Source: Cellulomonas persica (GTDB lineage Bacteria; Actinomycetota; Actinomycetes; Actinomycetales; Cellulomonadaceae). From it: a DNA stretch of 64,000 nt. The position numbers were made by a program, and so were the translations under genes. Within the stretch, counting starts at the first letter, position 1. The number at the start of each line of letters is the position of its first letter. The stretch covers positions 310,001 to 374,000 of the forward strand of contig NZ_BJUA01000001.1 in assembly GCF_007989825.1 (NCBI RefSeq). The letters are read 5' to 3'. The notes below the pieces were generated by a model, which made no database searches, was not told the origin of the DNA, and saw nothing but the letters and a program-made list of their open reading frames with translations. Positions 44,100 to 53,049 of this stretch are shown in pieces.

Positions 44100-45821
44100 T
44101 CAGCGCGTGCGGCGCAGCACCAGCGCCTCCCACGGCCGCAACCGCACGGGCACCTCGACCACGCGGTCGTCGTCGTAGTTGCCGATCACCACCGGGGCGT
44201 CGGTCCAGACCGGGTCGACGAGCGCGAGCCGCTCGTCGGACGTGAAGTTGCCCAGGACGAGCAGCTCGACGTCGTCGAGCGCGCGCGTGAAGGCGTAGAC
44301 GTGCTCGTCGTCGGGCAGCAGCATCGTGAAGTCGCCGATCGCGACGACGGGCTCGTCGTGCCGCAGCGCGATGAGCCGGCGGTAGTGGTGGAACACCGAC
44401 CGCGGGTCCGCGTGCTGGGCCGCCGCGTTGATCTCGACGTGGTTCGGGTTCACCGGCAGCCAGGGCTCGCCGGTCGTGAAGCCCGCATGCGGCGAGGCGT
44501 CCCACTGCACGGGCGTGCGCGCGTTGTCGCGGCTCATCGCCGCGAAGGCCGCGAGCAGCTCGTCGTCCGTGCGGTACGCGCGGGCTTCGGCGAGGTAGTT
44601 GAGCGTCTCGATGTCGCGGTACTGGTCGAACGACGTGAAGTGCGCGTTCGTCATCCCGAGCTCCTCGCCCTGGTAGACGTACGGCGTCCCACGGTGCAGG
44701 TGCAGCACGGTCGCCAGCATCGTCGCGGACTCGCGCCGGTAGGCCCCGTCGTCGCCCCACCGCGAGACGATGCGCGGCTGGTCGTGGTTGTCCCAGTACA
44801 GCGAGTTCCACCCGGACTCGGCCAGGCCCGACTGCCAGCGCCCGAAGCTGGCCTTGAGGTCCGTCAGCCGCAGGCGACGCGGGTCGAACTTCCCGCCGGG
44901 ACCGTGGTCCAGCCCCACGTGCTCGAACTGGAACACCATGTCGACCTCACCGCGCTCGGGCTCGGTGAACAGCTGCGCGTCCTCGAGCGTGACACCCGGC
45001 GTCTCCCCCACCGTCAGGAACGCGCCCTCACGCCCGGCGAACACCTCGCGGCGCATCTCCGCGACGAACTCGTGGATGCGCGGGCCCGACAGGTAGTACG
45101 GGCTGCCGTCGCCCAGGCGACCGTCGTGCGTGAGGCCGTCCGGGAGCGAGCCGTCCTCGCGCACGACCTTGGAGATCGCGTTGATCACGTCCATCCGGAA
45201 GCCGTCGACCCCGCGGTCGAGCCACCAGCGCATCATCGCGTAGACGGCCTGCCTGACCTGCGGGTTCTCCCAGTTCAGGTCCGGCTGCTTGCGGCTGAAC
45301 AGGTGCAGGTAGTACTCGCCTGTCGCCTCGTCGTACTCCCACGCCGGGCCGGAGAAGAAGCTCGCCCAGTTGGTCGGTTCGGCACCCGGCGCGCCCGGCT
45401 CCATGCCGTGACGCGCGGGGCGCCACCAGTACCAGTCGCGCCGCGGGTCGTCCTTCGACGAGCGCGACCCGACGAACCACGCGTGCTCGTCGGACGTGTG
45501 GTTCACGACGAGGTCCATGACCACCTTGATGCCGCGCGCGTGCAGCGCCGCGATCACCTCGTCGAGGTCAGCGAGCGTGCCGAACAACGGGTCGACGTCC
45601 TCGTAGTCGCTGATGTCGTAGCCGTTGTCGTCCTGCGGGCTGCGGTAGAGCGGCGAGAACCACACGACGTCGACGCCGAGCTCCGCGAGGTGGTCGACGC
45701 GCTGCAGCACGCCGCGCAGGTCGCCGACGCCGTCGCCGTCGGAGTCCTGGAACGAGCGCGGGTACACCTGGTACACCACGGCCCGCGTCCACCACGGGGC
45801 GTTCTCCTGCGTGAAGGCCAT
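44100..45821 (-). CDS. GH13 alpha-glucosidase (oligo-1,6-/alpha-glucosidase type)
   Basis: 573 residues, cytoplasmic (no signal peptide). The (beta/alpha)8 barrel starts at VVYQVYPRSFQDSDGDG. Catalytic residues by alignment with GH13 are Asp211 (GFRMDVIN), Glu273 (TVGETPG) and Asp347 (DNHDQPR), with Ca/loop region DLVVNHTSDEH. RTPVQWD and the C-terminal beta domain are normal. It would release glucose from imported maltose or isomaltose oligosaccharides. The ATG at 45821 follows TACGGT by 5 nt. Neighbours are not sugar genes. Confidence 0.92.
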   Translation of the reverse strand: MAFTQENAPWWTRAVVYQVYPRSFQDSDGDGVGDLRGVLQRVDHLAELGVDVVWFSPLYRSPQDDNGYDISDYEDVDPLFGTLADLDEVIAALHARGIKVVMDLVVNHTSDEHAWFVGSRSSKDDPRRDWYWWRPARHGMEPGAPGAEPTNWASFFSGPAWEYDEATGEYYLHLFSRKQPDLNWENPQVRQAVYAMMRWWLDRGVDGFRMDVINAISKVVREDGSLPDGLTHDGRLGDGSPYYLSGPRIHEFVAEMRREVFAGREGAFLTVGETPGVTLEDAQLFTEPERGEVDMVFQFEHVGLDHGPGGKFDPRRLRLTDLKASFGRWQSGLAESGWNSLYWDNHDQPRIVSRWGDDGAYRRESATMLATVLHLHRGTPYVYQGEELGMTNAHFTSFDQYRDIETLNYLAEARAYRTDDELLAAFAAMSRDNARTPVQWDASPHAGFTTGEPWLPVNPNHVEINAAAQHADPRSVFHHYRRLIALRHDEPVVAIGDFTMLLPDDEHVYAFTRALDDVELLVLGNFTSDERLALVDPVWTDAPVVIGNYDDDRVVEVPVRLRPWEALVLRRTR

Positions 45822-45880
45822 GCCCCACCGTAGGTGTGGCACCGACGCCGCCGCACGCGCTGCCGACGCGGCAGCCGAGG

Positions 45881-47587
45881 TCAGAGCAGGACCGCGCCCT
45901 TGCTGGCCGACTGCACGAGCTTGGCGTACTTGGCGAGCACCCCGCGCGTGTAGCGCGGGGGCAGCGGAGCCCAGTCCACACGCCGGGCCGCGAGCTCGTC
46001 GTCGTCCACCAGCAGGTCGAGGCGTGCGTGCGCGACGTCGAGGCGGATGCGGTCCCCGTCGCGCACGAACGCGATCGGTCCGCCGTCGACCGCCTCGGGC
46101 GCGATGTGCCCGACGCACAGACCCGTCGTGCCGCCCGAGAACCGGCCGTCGGTGACCAGCAGCACGTCCTTGCCGAGGCCCGCACCCTTGATCGCGCCCG
46201 TGATCGCGAGCATCTCGCGCATCCCCGGACCGCCCTTGGGGCCCTCGTAGCGGATCACGACGACGTCGCCCGCCCGGATCGTGCCGTCCTCGAGCGCGTC
46301 GAGCGCCGCACGCTCGCGCTCGAACACGCGCGCCGTCCCCTCGAAGACGTCCGAGTCGAACCCGGCCGACTTCACGACCGCGCCGTCGGGCGCGAGCGAG
46401 CCGGACAGGATCGTGATGCCGCCCGTGCGGTGGATCGGGTCGTCGAGCGCGCGCAGGATCTTGCCGTCGGGGTCCGGCGGCGCCAGGTCCGCGAGGTTCT
46501 CCGCGACGGTGCGGCCGGTGACCGTCAGGCAGTCGCCGTGCAGCAGCCCCGCGTCCAACAGTGCCTTCATGACGACCGGGACGCCGCCCACGCGGTCGAC
46601 GTCGTTCATGACGTACCGGCCGAACGGCTTGAGGTCGCCGAGGTGCGGCACGCGCCGCGCGACGCGCGCGAAGTCCTCCAGCGTGAGGTCGACCTCGGCC
46701 TCGTGCGCGATCGCGAGCAGGTGGAGCACCGCGTTCGTCGACCCGCCGAACGCCATGACCACGGCGATCGCGTTCTCGAACGCCTCCTTCGTCATGATCT
46801 GGCGCGCCGTGATCCCCCGCCGCAGCAGCCCGACCACCGCCTCTCCCGACCGGTGCGCGAACTGGTCGCGGCGCCGGTCCGCCGAGGGCGGCGCCGCCGA
46901 CCCGGGCACCGACATCCCGATCGCCTCTGCGACGGACGCCATCGTGTTCGCGGTGTACATGCCGCCGCACGCGCCCTCACCGGGGCAGATCGCGCGCTCG
47001 ATGCGGTCGAGGTCCTCGCGGCTCATCAGACCGCGTGCGCACGCTCCGACCGCCTCGAACGCGTCGATGATCGTCACGTCCTTCTCGGTGCCGTCGGACA
47101 GCTTGACCCAGCCCGGCATGATCGAGCCCGCGTAGAGGAACACCGACGCGAGGTCGAGACGCGCTGCGGCCATGAGCATCCCCGGCAGCGACTTGTCGCA
47201 CCCCGCGAGCAGCACCGAGCCGTCGAGCCGCTCGGCCATCATCACGGTCTCGACCGAGTCGGCGATGATGTCGCGGCTCGCGAGCGAGAAGTGCATGCCC
47301 TCGTGGCCCATGGAGATGCCGTCGGACACTGAGATGGTGCCGAACTCCAGCGGGTACCCGCCCGCCGCGTGCACGCCGGCCTTCGCGGCCTTCGCGAGGC
47401 GGTCGAGCGACAGGTTGCACGGCGTGATCTCGTTCCACGAGCTCGCGACGCCGATCTGCGGCTTGGCGAAGTCCTCGTCGCCCAGGCCGACCGCGCGCAG
47501 CATGCCGCGCGCTGCGGTCGCCTCGATCCCGTCGGTGACCTGCCGCGAGCGCGGCTTGATGTCGATGCCGTCCACGGTGGCGTCCAT
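45881..47587 (-). CDS. ilvD: Dihydroxy-acid dehydratase, short (TPCN, probably [2Fe-2S]) class
   Basis: 568 residues. Dehydrates dihydroxy-isovalerate/-methylvalerate in Val/Ile synthesis. The three cluster Cys are in [19 protein letters not shown] and [15 protein letters not shown]; the first (TPCN) is present in the plant/mycobacterial class that I associate with a [2Fe-2S] cluster. The conserved C-terminal [12 protein letters not shown] is intact. The ATG at 47587 follows TACCGT by 6 nt. A second, different ilvD lies at 49374-51236. It is about 2 kb away on the same strand, with an ArsR/SRPBCC operon between. Confidence 0.93.
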   Translation of the reverse strand: MDATVDGIDIKPRSRQVTDGIEATAARGMLRAVGLGDEDFAKPQIGVASSWNEITPCNLSLDRLAKAAKAGVHAAGGYPLEFGTISVSDGISMGHEGMHFSLASRDIIADSVETVMMAERLDGSVLLAGCDKSLPGMLMAAARLDLASVFLYAGSIMPGWVKLSDGTEKDVTIIDAFEAVGACARGLMSREDLDRIERAICPGEGACGGMYTANTMASVAEAIGMSVPGSAAPPSADRRRDQFAHRSGEAVVGLLRRGITARQIMTKEAFENAIAVVMAFGGSTNAVLHLLAIAHEAEVDLTLEDFARVARRVPHLGDLKPFGRYVMNDVDRVGGVPVVMKALLDAGLLHGDCLTVTGRTVAENLADLAPPDPDGKILRALDDPIHRTGGITILSGSLAPDGAVVKSAGFDSDVFEGTARVFERERAALDALEDGTIRAGDVVVIRYEGPKGGPGMREMLAITGAIKGAGLGKDVLLVTDGRFSGGTTGLCVGHIAPEAVDGGPIAFVRDGDRIRLDVAHARLDLLVDDDELAARRVDWAPLPPRYTRGVLAKYAKLVQSASKGAVLL

Positions 47588-47663
47588 GCGCTCACGGTAG
47601 GAGCGCCCGCGCCGCCGCGCGCGACGAAGCCGCGGTCTTCCCCCGGCGCGGACGGCGTGCGAA

Positions 47664-47681
47664 TATAAGCATCCACTTATC
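47664..47681 (+). promoter_or_regulatory. ArsR-type operator overlapping the SRPBCC/arsR promoter
   Basis: The inverted repeat ATAAG ... CTTAT (47665-47669, 47676-47680; 6-nt spacer) is an AT-rich 12-2-12-like dyad of the ArsR/SmtB kind, striking in this GC-rich context. It lies 16 nt before the ATG and overlaps the probable -10 (TATAAG). The ArsR protein encoded two genes later is its likely ligand. Confidence 0.7.
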
Positions 47682-47695
47682 GAAAGGATGCCGTC

Positions 47696-48367
47696 ATGAC
47701 GCTCCCGATCGACCCCGTGATCACCGCCGGGCTCGTCACGCGCGAGATCCGCGCGGGCGAGCGCGCGGGTGCTCCCACCAGGATCGCCGTCGCCCGCCGC
47801 GAGTACCCGACCGATGTGGCCGATCTCTGGGACGCGCTCACCGACCCGCAGCGCATCCCGCGGTGGTTCCTGCCCGTCACGGGCGACCTGCGCGTCGGCG
47901 GACGGTACGCCCTCGCAGGCAATGCGTCCGGCGTGGTCGAGCGGTGCGAGGCGCCACGCCTGCTCGCGCTCACGTGGGAGATGGGACCGCAGGTCTCGTG
48001 GCTCGAGGTCGAGCTCGCGCCCAGCGCGGGCGGCACCACGTTCGAGCTGCGCCACGAGGCGCACGTCGACCCGCAGATGTGGGCCCGGTACGGCCCGGGC
48101 GCCGTCGGTCTCGGGTGGGACCTCGCGCTCGTCGGGCTCGGGCTGCACCTGGAGACCGGCGCGGCGGTCGACGCCGACGAGGGTGCGGGCTACCCGCTGA
48201 CCCCCGAGGGCACCACGTTCGTCCGGACCGCCGCGCGGGCGTGGACCGCAGCCGCGATCGCCACAGGCGAGGACCCGCAGACGATGGCAGCGGCGTCCGA
48301 GGGCGCCGTGGCGTTCTACACCGGTGCCCCCGAGCCGCAGGCGGGCACGGACGGTCAGCCGGAGTGA
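47696..48367 (+). CDS. SRPBCC (AHSA1-like) protein
   Basis: 223 residues with one START/AHSA1-type domain: [28 protein letters not shown] and [34 protein letters not shown] is typical. ATG at 47696 has GAAAGGA (47682-47688) 7 nt upstream. The stop overlaps the arsR start as GTGA. This is a second SRPBCC/HTH pair in the window, in the opposite gene order to 4478-5870. Confidence 0.84.
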   Translation: MTLPIDPVITAGLVTREIRAGERAGAPTRIAVARREYPTDVADLWDALTDPQRIPRWFLPVTGDLRVGGRYALAGNASGVVERCEAPRLLALTWEMGPQVSWLEVELAPSAGGTTFELRHEAHVDPQMWARYGPGAVGLGWDLALVGLGLHLETGAAVDADEGAGYPLTPEGTTFVRTAARAWTAAAIATGEDPQTMAAASEGAVAFYTGAPEPQAGTDGQPE

Positions 48368-48768
48368 GCACCAGCCCCGCAGCACGGGCCGACGCGGCAC
48401 TCGACGCGCTCGGCGATCCCGTCCGCCGGCTGCTCGTGCGGCTCGTCGCCGCGGGTGAGCGGCCGGCGGGCGAGCTCGTGCGCGGCGTCCAGGCCGTGCG
48501 GCCGGTCTCGCAGCCCGCGGTGTCGCAGCACCTCGGCGTGCTCCGTGACGCCGGGCTCGTCACGGTGCGCACCGCGGGCACCCGCCGCATCTACGCGCTG
48601 GACACCGGCACGGTCGCCGACGTGCGTGCCTGGTTCGACGACCTCGTCGACCCGCTCGCCGCGATGGGCCAGCCGCTCGACGCGCTCGCGACCGAGGTGG
48701 CGCGGGGTCGCCGCGCCGTGCGCGGACCGTCGTCGTCCCCGGCAACCGATGGCACCATGTCGGCGTGA
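48364..48768 (+). CDS. ArsR-family transcriptional regulator
   Basis: 134 residues. The winged helix spans [11 protein letters not shown], the recognition helix [18 protein letters not shown], and wing [12 protein letters not shown]. No metal-binding Cys/His cluster is seen, which fits the metal-independent ArsR group usually linked to SRPBCC genes. It probably represses its own operon via the dyad at 47664-47681. The last codons contain the promoter of the next gene. Confidence 0.88.
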   Translation: MSTSPAARADAALDALGDPVRRLLVRLVAAGERPAGELVRGVQAVRPVSQPAVSQHLGVLRDAGLVTVRTAGTRRIYALDTGTVADVRAWFDDLVDPLAAMGQPLDALATEVARGRRAVRGPSSSPATDGTMSA

Positions 48769-49325
48769 ACCGCACCCGCCTGCAGAACCGCCCTCTGACC
48801 TGGGCCGTCGTCCTGTGCACCGCGCTGCTGACGGCGTGCTCCTCGAGCGACGACGCCCGCGACCCTGCCTCCGCGCGGACCGCCGCTGCTGGCCAGTCGC
48901 CCGCCGCCGCCACGACCGCGCCCTCGGCGCCGGACGCGACCGAGCCTGCGGCCGGTGACACACCGGCCGCCCCCGGGAGCGACGAGGGGCCCGAGGGCGC
49001 GTTCCGGACGTGGCTGACCGCGAGCCGTTCGGCCGACGCCGCGACCGCGTGCGCCTACCTCACGCCCGCGCTCGCGCAGCGCATGGTCGACGAGCTCGCG
49101 GCCGGGCTGCCCGGCATCAGCGACTGCGCGTCGATGGTCGAGTTCACCGCGGGCCTGTACGCGGCCGTCGGTCAGAGCGCCGAGGTCGAAGTCGAGCTCG
49201 TCGAGCAGACCGACGAGCACGCGGTGCTGGACGTCACGTACGCGAGCGGTGACTGCGGCACGGTCGTCCTCGTGCCGGGCACCGGGCACTGGGTGCTCGA
49301 CGAGCGCTCCGAGGAGCAGTGCTGA
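48765..49325 (+). CDS. Lipoprotein of unknown function
   Basis: 186 residues. Signal peptide with lipobox LLTAC (Cys near 25), Ala/Thr/Pro-rich linker (about 30-75), then a compact domain of about 110 residues with a SnoaL/NTF2-like look (AFRTWLTASRSADAATACAYLTP ... VELVEQTDEHAVLDVTYASG ... GHWVLDE). Several Cys (CAYL, DCAS, DCGT, EEQC) could form disulfides. GTG at 48765 overlaps the arsR stop; CACCAT 6 nt before it may also give a separate leaderless transcript. Confidence 0.72.
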   Translation: MNRTRLQNRPLTWAVVLCTALLTACSSSDDARDPASARTAAAGQSPAAATTAPSAPDATEPAAGDTPAAPGSDEGPEGAFRTWLTASRSADAATACAYLTPALAQRMVDELAAGLPGISDCASMVEFTAGLYAAVGQSAEVEVELVEQTDEHAVLDVTYASGDCGTVVLVPGTGHWVLDERSEEQC

Positions 49326-49336
49326 CGGAGGCGAAC

Positions 49337-49364
49337 GGCCGACGCGGCAGCTGCTGCGTCGGCC
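49337..49364. terminator. Hairpin between the lipoprotein gene and ilvD2
   Basis: Perfect 9-bp stem (49337-49345, 49356-49364) with a 10-nt loop between convergent genes; likely bidirectional. Confidence 0.65.
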
Positions 49365-49373
49365 CCGCCAGGG

Positions 49374-51236
49374 TCAGCCCCGCCGCAGGCGGCTGACGTC
49401 GCGCACCGCGCCGCGGTCCGCGGACGTCGCCATCGCCGCGTACGCCTGCAGAGCCGGCGACACGTAGCGGTCGCGGTCGACCGGCTGCCACGGGTTCTCG
49501 CGGGACTCCATCTTGGCGCGGCGCTCCGCGAGCACCTCGTCGGGGACGTTGACCCGGATGAGCCGCGTCTCGACGTCGATCTCGATCTCGTCGCCGTCCT
49601 CGATGAGCCCGATCGTGCCGCCCGCGGCCGCCTCGGGGCTGATGTGCCCGACCGAGATGCCCGACGAGCCCCCCGAGAACCGGCCGTCGGTGATGAGCGC
49701 GCAGACCTTGCCCAGTCCACGTCCCTTGATGAACGAGGTCGGGTAGAGCATCTCCTGCATGCCTGGGCCGCCCGCGGGACCCTCGTACCGCACGACGACC
49801 ACGTGGCCGGGCTGCACCTGCTTGGTGAGGATCTTCTCGACGGCCTCGTCCTGGGACTCGCAGACCAGCGCGGTCCCGACGAAGTGGAAGACGTCCGGGT
49901 CGATGCCGGCGGTCTTGATGATCGCGCCGTCCTCGGCGAGGTTGCCGCGCAGCACGGCGAGCCCGCCCTCGACCGTGTACGCGTGCGCGACGTCCCGGAT
50001 GCAGCCGTCGGCCGCATCGGTGTCGAGCGAGGCCCACACGTTCGTCGTCGAGAACGCCTGCGTCGTGCGCACGCCACCGGGGGCGGCGAGGAACAGCTCA
50101 CGCGCCCGGTCGGTCGCCTTGCCGCCGCGGATGTCCCAGGTGTCGAGCCAGGCACGCAGCGTCGGGGTGTGCACCGACGTCACGTCGTGGTTCAGCAGGC
50201 CGCCCCGGTCGAGCTCGCCGAGCAGCGCGGGGATGCCGCCGGCGCGGTGCACGTCCTCCATGTGGTAGCTCGGGTGGTTGGGCGCGACCTTCGACAGGCA
50301 CGGGACGCGGCGCGAGATCCCGTCGATGTCCGCGAGCGTGAAGTCGACCTCGGCCTCCTGCGCCGCGGCGAGGATGTGCAGCACGGTGTTCGTCGAGCCG
50401 CCCATCGCGACGTCGAGCGCCATGGCGTTGGCGAACGCGGCCTTCGTCGCGATCCCCCGCGGAGCCGCGGTGTCGTCCTCGTCCTCGTAGTAGCGCCGGG
50501 CCAGGTCGACGATCGTGCGCCCGGCCTCGAGGAACAGGTCCCGCCGAGCCGCGTGCGTCGCGAGCGTCGAGCCGTTGCCCGGCAGCGACAGGCCGAGCGC
50601 CTCGGTGAGGCAGTTCATCGAGTTCGCGGTGAACATGCCCGAGCAGGAGCCGCACGTCGGGCACGCGTTCTCCTCGACCGCGTCGAGCGCCTTGTCCGTG
50701 ACGTTCTCGTCGGCCGAGTAGTTGATCGCGTTGATGAGGTTGAGCGGCGTCTGCGCGACGCCGTCGGCGACGACGGCCTTGCCGGCCTCCATCGGCCCGC
50801 CCGACACGAAGATCACCGGGATGTTCAGGCGCAGCGCCGCGTTGAGCATGCCGGGCGTGATCTTGTCGCAGTTCGAGATGCACACCAGCGCGTCCGCGCA
50901 GTGCGCGTTCACCATGTACTCGACCGAGTCCGCGATCAGGTCGCGGCTGGGCAGCGAGTAGAGCATGCCGGCGTGGCCCATCGCGATGCCGTCGTCGACC
51001 GCGATCGTGTTGAACTCCTTGGCCACGCCTCCGGCCTCGCGGATCGCGCCCGCGACCAGGTCCCCCATGTCCTTGAGGTGCACGTGCCCCGGGACGAACT
51101 GCGTGTACGAGTTGGCGATCGCGATGATCGGCTTGCCGAAGTCCTCCGAGCCCATGCCGGTCGCGCGCCACAGCGCGCGGGCGCCGGCCATGTTGCGGCC
51201 GTGGGTCGAGGTCCGGGAACGCAGCGGACGGCTCAT
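49374..51236 (-). CDS. ilvD: Dihydroxy-acid dehydratase, long (E. coli-type, probably [4Fe-4S]) class
   Basis: 620 residues, close to E. coli IlvD over its whole length ([75 protein letters not shown] [11 protein letters not shown]). It has the Cys of NCDK and CGSC but no Cys at the TPCN position of the other ilvD, where it reads TQFVPGHVH. Together these suggest an oxygen-sensitive [4Fe-4S] cluster. ATG at 51236 has AAGGAG about 10 nt upstream and TACCGT further upstream. Redundant with the short ilvD in pathway terms. Confidence 0.94.
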   Translation of the reverse strand: MSRPLRSRTSTHGRNMAGARALWRATGMGSEDFGKPIIAIANSYTQFVPGHVHLKDMGDLVAGAIREAGGVAKEFNTIAVDDGIAMGHAGMLYSLPSRDLIADSVEYMVNAHCADALVCISNCDKITPGMLNAALRLNIPVIFVSGGPMEAGKAVVADGVAQTPLNLINAINYSADENVTDKALDAVEENACPTCGSCSGMFTANSMNCLTEALGLSLPGNGSTLATHAARRDLFLEAGRTIVDLARRYYEDEDDTAAPRGIATKAAFANAMALDVAMGGSTNTVLHILAAAQEAEVDFTLADIDGISRRVPCLSKVAPNHPSYHMEDVHRAGGIPALLGELDRGGLLNHDVTSVHTPTLRAWLDTWDIRGGKATDRARELFLAAPGGVRTTQAFSTTNVWASLDTDAADGCIRDVAHAYTVEGGLAVLRGNLAEDGAIIKTAGIDPDVFHFVGTALVCESQDEAVEKILTKQVQPGHVVVVRYEGPAGGPGMQEMLYPTSFIKGRGLGKVCALITDGRFSGGSSGISVGHISPEAAAGGTIGLIEDGDEIEIDVETRLIRVNVPDEVLAERRAKMESRENPWQPVDRDRYVSPALQAYAAMATSADRGAVRDVSRLRRG

Positions 51237-51580
51237 CGCGGGTGAACTCCTTCGCCAGGTGCGGCGCCGTGGGGAACGGCCTGGGACACGGTACGACGTC
51301 TCGCGCCGCCGCCGCCTGCTCGTCCGACCCGTGACCTACGGCGATCCGAGCGGTTCCCCGAACGAGCGACGCAGCCGGACCGGGCGAGGTATCTGTCGGC
51401 ACAGGAACGGCTCCGGTGCAATTACCTGGACGCCAGATACGCGTTTTGAGGGAGACATTCACCACGTCGATTCTGGCGCCACAGAACGCCACATATCGGT
51501 ACGTTTCACTTGCTCACCGCGAATGGGGGAAGGCGCACTGCGGCGCCATTTGCCCATTCCCTGATGAAAGGAACAAGCAC
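51237..51580. promoter_or_regulatory. Divergent intergenic region with lower GC
   Basis: 344 bp between ilvD2 and the propeller-NlpC/P60 gene. Next to ilvD2 it has the AAGGAG site and a minus-strand TACCGT. Its right half (about 51416-51580) is noticeably less GC-rich than the rest of the window and contains TACGTT (51499-51504) and TTGAGG/GATTCT-like hexamers that may serve the plus-strand gene with an untranslated leader of 70-110 nt. I looked for a c-di-AMP riboswitch consensus, common before such genes, and did not find it. Confidence 0.45.
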
Positions 51581-52858
51581 GTGCGCAATCGCATTCTTCG
51601 GATGTGTGCAGCCACCGCCGCCGCTTCGTTGCTGACCACGGCCGGCCTGGCCGCGGCCGCGACGCAGGCGGGGGCCGCGGACGAGCCCTACTACTCGCCG
51701 AGCTCGACGGTCAGCGACGCGTCCCTGGACCCGCACTCCTACATCTGCGAGGGCAACAACGCCAGCATCTACGGCACGCTCTCCGACGGCCGCATCACCT
51801 ACACCTCGATCTCGCCCAAGACCGGCACGCGCGTCGGCCCCGAGATCTCGACCACGAAGCTGGGCTTCACCGTGAGGGCCAGCGCCGCCCTCAACTTCAA
51901 CACCTTGCTCGTCACAGACGCGAGCACCGGTGCGTTGTGGCGGGTCGACATCTCGTCCAACAGCGACGGGGTCTCCTACTCCAAGACGAAGCTCGCCTCG
52001 AGCGGCTGGACGCACGACTCCTTGACCTACGACGGCTCGGCGTACCTCTACGGGATCGCCGACGGCCTGCTGATCCGCTACACGGTCAAGGCGAGCAAGC
52101 CGTCCCTCTCGCAGATCACGGGCCGCACGGAGATCGGCACGGGCTTCACACTCAAGGCGATCGCCGCCTCGGGCCCGGAGTCGTTCTACGGCACCACGTC
52201 CGACGGGAAGCTCGTCGAGTACCTGTTCAAGGGCACGACGTGGAAGCGCACGCTGCTGGCCGCGTCCGGCTTCGGGAGCGTCTCCCGGCTCGCCTCGCCC
52301 TTCGGCGGGATCATCTACGGCGTCGACGCCGACGGCGCGATGAGCTGGAACGAGCAGACGTCGACCTCGCTCAACCGCCACCTCGGCAAGCCGATCGACG
52401 CGTCGGGCTGGACGCAGAAGACCATCTCCGGGGTGCCCGGAGCGTGCGCCTCGAGCCAGGTCACCGTGGCGGTCGACTGGGCGCTGGCGCACGACGACAT
52501 GGACTACCTGCTCGGAGCGAGCCTGACGTCCACGAAGTACATCGACTGCTCCGGCCTCACCAACCGGTCGTGGGGTGCGGCGTTCGACTACTGGACCGCG
52601 GACCTGCAGTCCACCTGGCAGGACGCGCGGTCCTCACGCGACCAGTACGCGCTGACCAGCTGGCGCGTGCCCTTCGAGGATCTGCAGCCCGGCGACATCA
52701 TCGCGTTCGGCCAGAGCACCTCGACGGTCACCGATGATCACGTCGCTCTGTACATGGGTTCGGGCCGGGTCGTCGACGCCGTGAAGGACCAGGGCGTCCG
52801 CGTGGCGACCGTCGCCAGCAACGGCCGGATGCCGTACGTCATCCGTCCTCACCGCTGA
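51581..52858 (+). CDS. Secreted NlpC/P60 hydrolase with tachylectin-like propeller
   Basis: 425 residues. A signal peptide ends near residue 35 (AATQAGAADEP). Residues about 45-285 form repeats of roughly 45-50 residues (IYGTLSDGRITYTSI, YLYGIADGLLIRYTV, SFYGTTSDGKLVEYLF, IYGVDADGAMSWNE), which is a tachylectin-like beta-propeller that binds sugars. The C-terminal NlpC/P60 domain has the catalytic Cys323 (YIDCSGLTN) and His387 (DDHVALYMG). It is likely a peptidoglycan peptide hydrolase held at glycan. GTG at 51581 has GAAAGGAA upstream; AGTAAAGAT-type context is absent. Start is fixed by the signal peptide. Confidence 0.85.
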   Translation: MRNRILRMCAATAAASLLTTAGLAAAATQAGAADEPYYSPSSTVSDASLDPHSYICEGNNASIYGTLSDGRITYTSISPKTGTRVGPEISTTKLGFTVRASAALNFNTLLVTDASTGALWRVDISSNSDGVSYSKTKLASSGWTHDSLTYDGSAYLYGIADGLLIRYTVKASKPSLSQITGRTEIGTGFTLKAIAASGPESFYGTTSDGKLVEYLFKGTTWKRTLLAASGFGSVSRLASPFGGIIYGVDADGAMSWNEQTSTSLNRHLGKPIDASGWTQKTISGVPGACASSQVTVAVDWALAHDDMDYLLGASLTSTKYIDCSGLTNRSWGAAFDYWTADLQSTWQDARSSRDQYALTSWRVPFEDLQPGDIIAFGQSTSTVTDDHVALYMGSGRVVDAVKDQGVRVATVASNGRMPYVIRPHR

Positions 52859-52870
52859 CGACCACCCCGG

Positions 52871-53023
52871 TGCGCACCCTCGTCGGCCAGGCGCCGTTCC
52901 GAGGGTGCGCACCCTCCGGCCGGTCGGTCACGCCGACCGGCCGGAGGGGACTCCGCCCCACAAAGCCGGGGAACGGGAACGGCCCCGCACCTCGTGCCCC
53001 GGGAGAGGCGAGGTGCGGGGCCG
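52871..53023. terminator. Three consecutive perfect hairpins between convergent genes
   Basis: Hairpin A: 12-bp arms 52871-52882 and 52900-52911, 17-nt loop. Hairpin B: 16-bp arms 52912-52927 and 52933-52948, 5-nt loop. Hairpin C: 15-bp arms 52980-52994 and 53009-53023, 14-nt loop. All arms are perfect. They separate the NlpC/P60 gene (plus) from the GH3 gene (minus) and probably terminate both. Confidence 0.8.
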
Positions 53024-53049
53024 CCGTGGCCGCCGCGCAGACCCGTCGG

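Noticed and set aside
51416..51580. c-di-AMP (ydaO) riboswitch before the NlpC/P60 gene
   Set aside because: Such switches often precede cell-wall hydrolases in Actinobacteria, but the conserved bases I remember are not present; only lower GC and ordinary promoter-like hexamers are seen.
52869..53023. CRISPR array
   Set aside because: The repeats are inverted hairpin arms, not direct repeats with uniform spacers.
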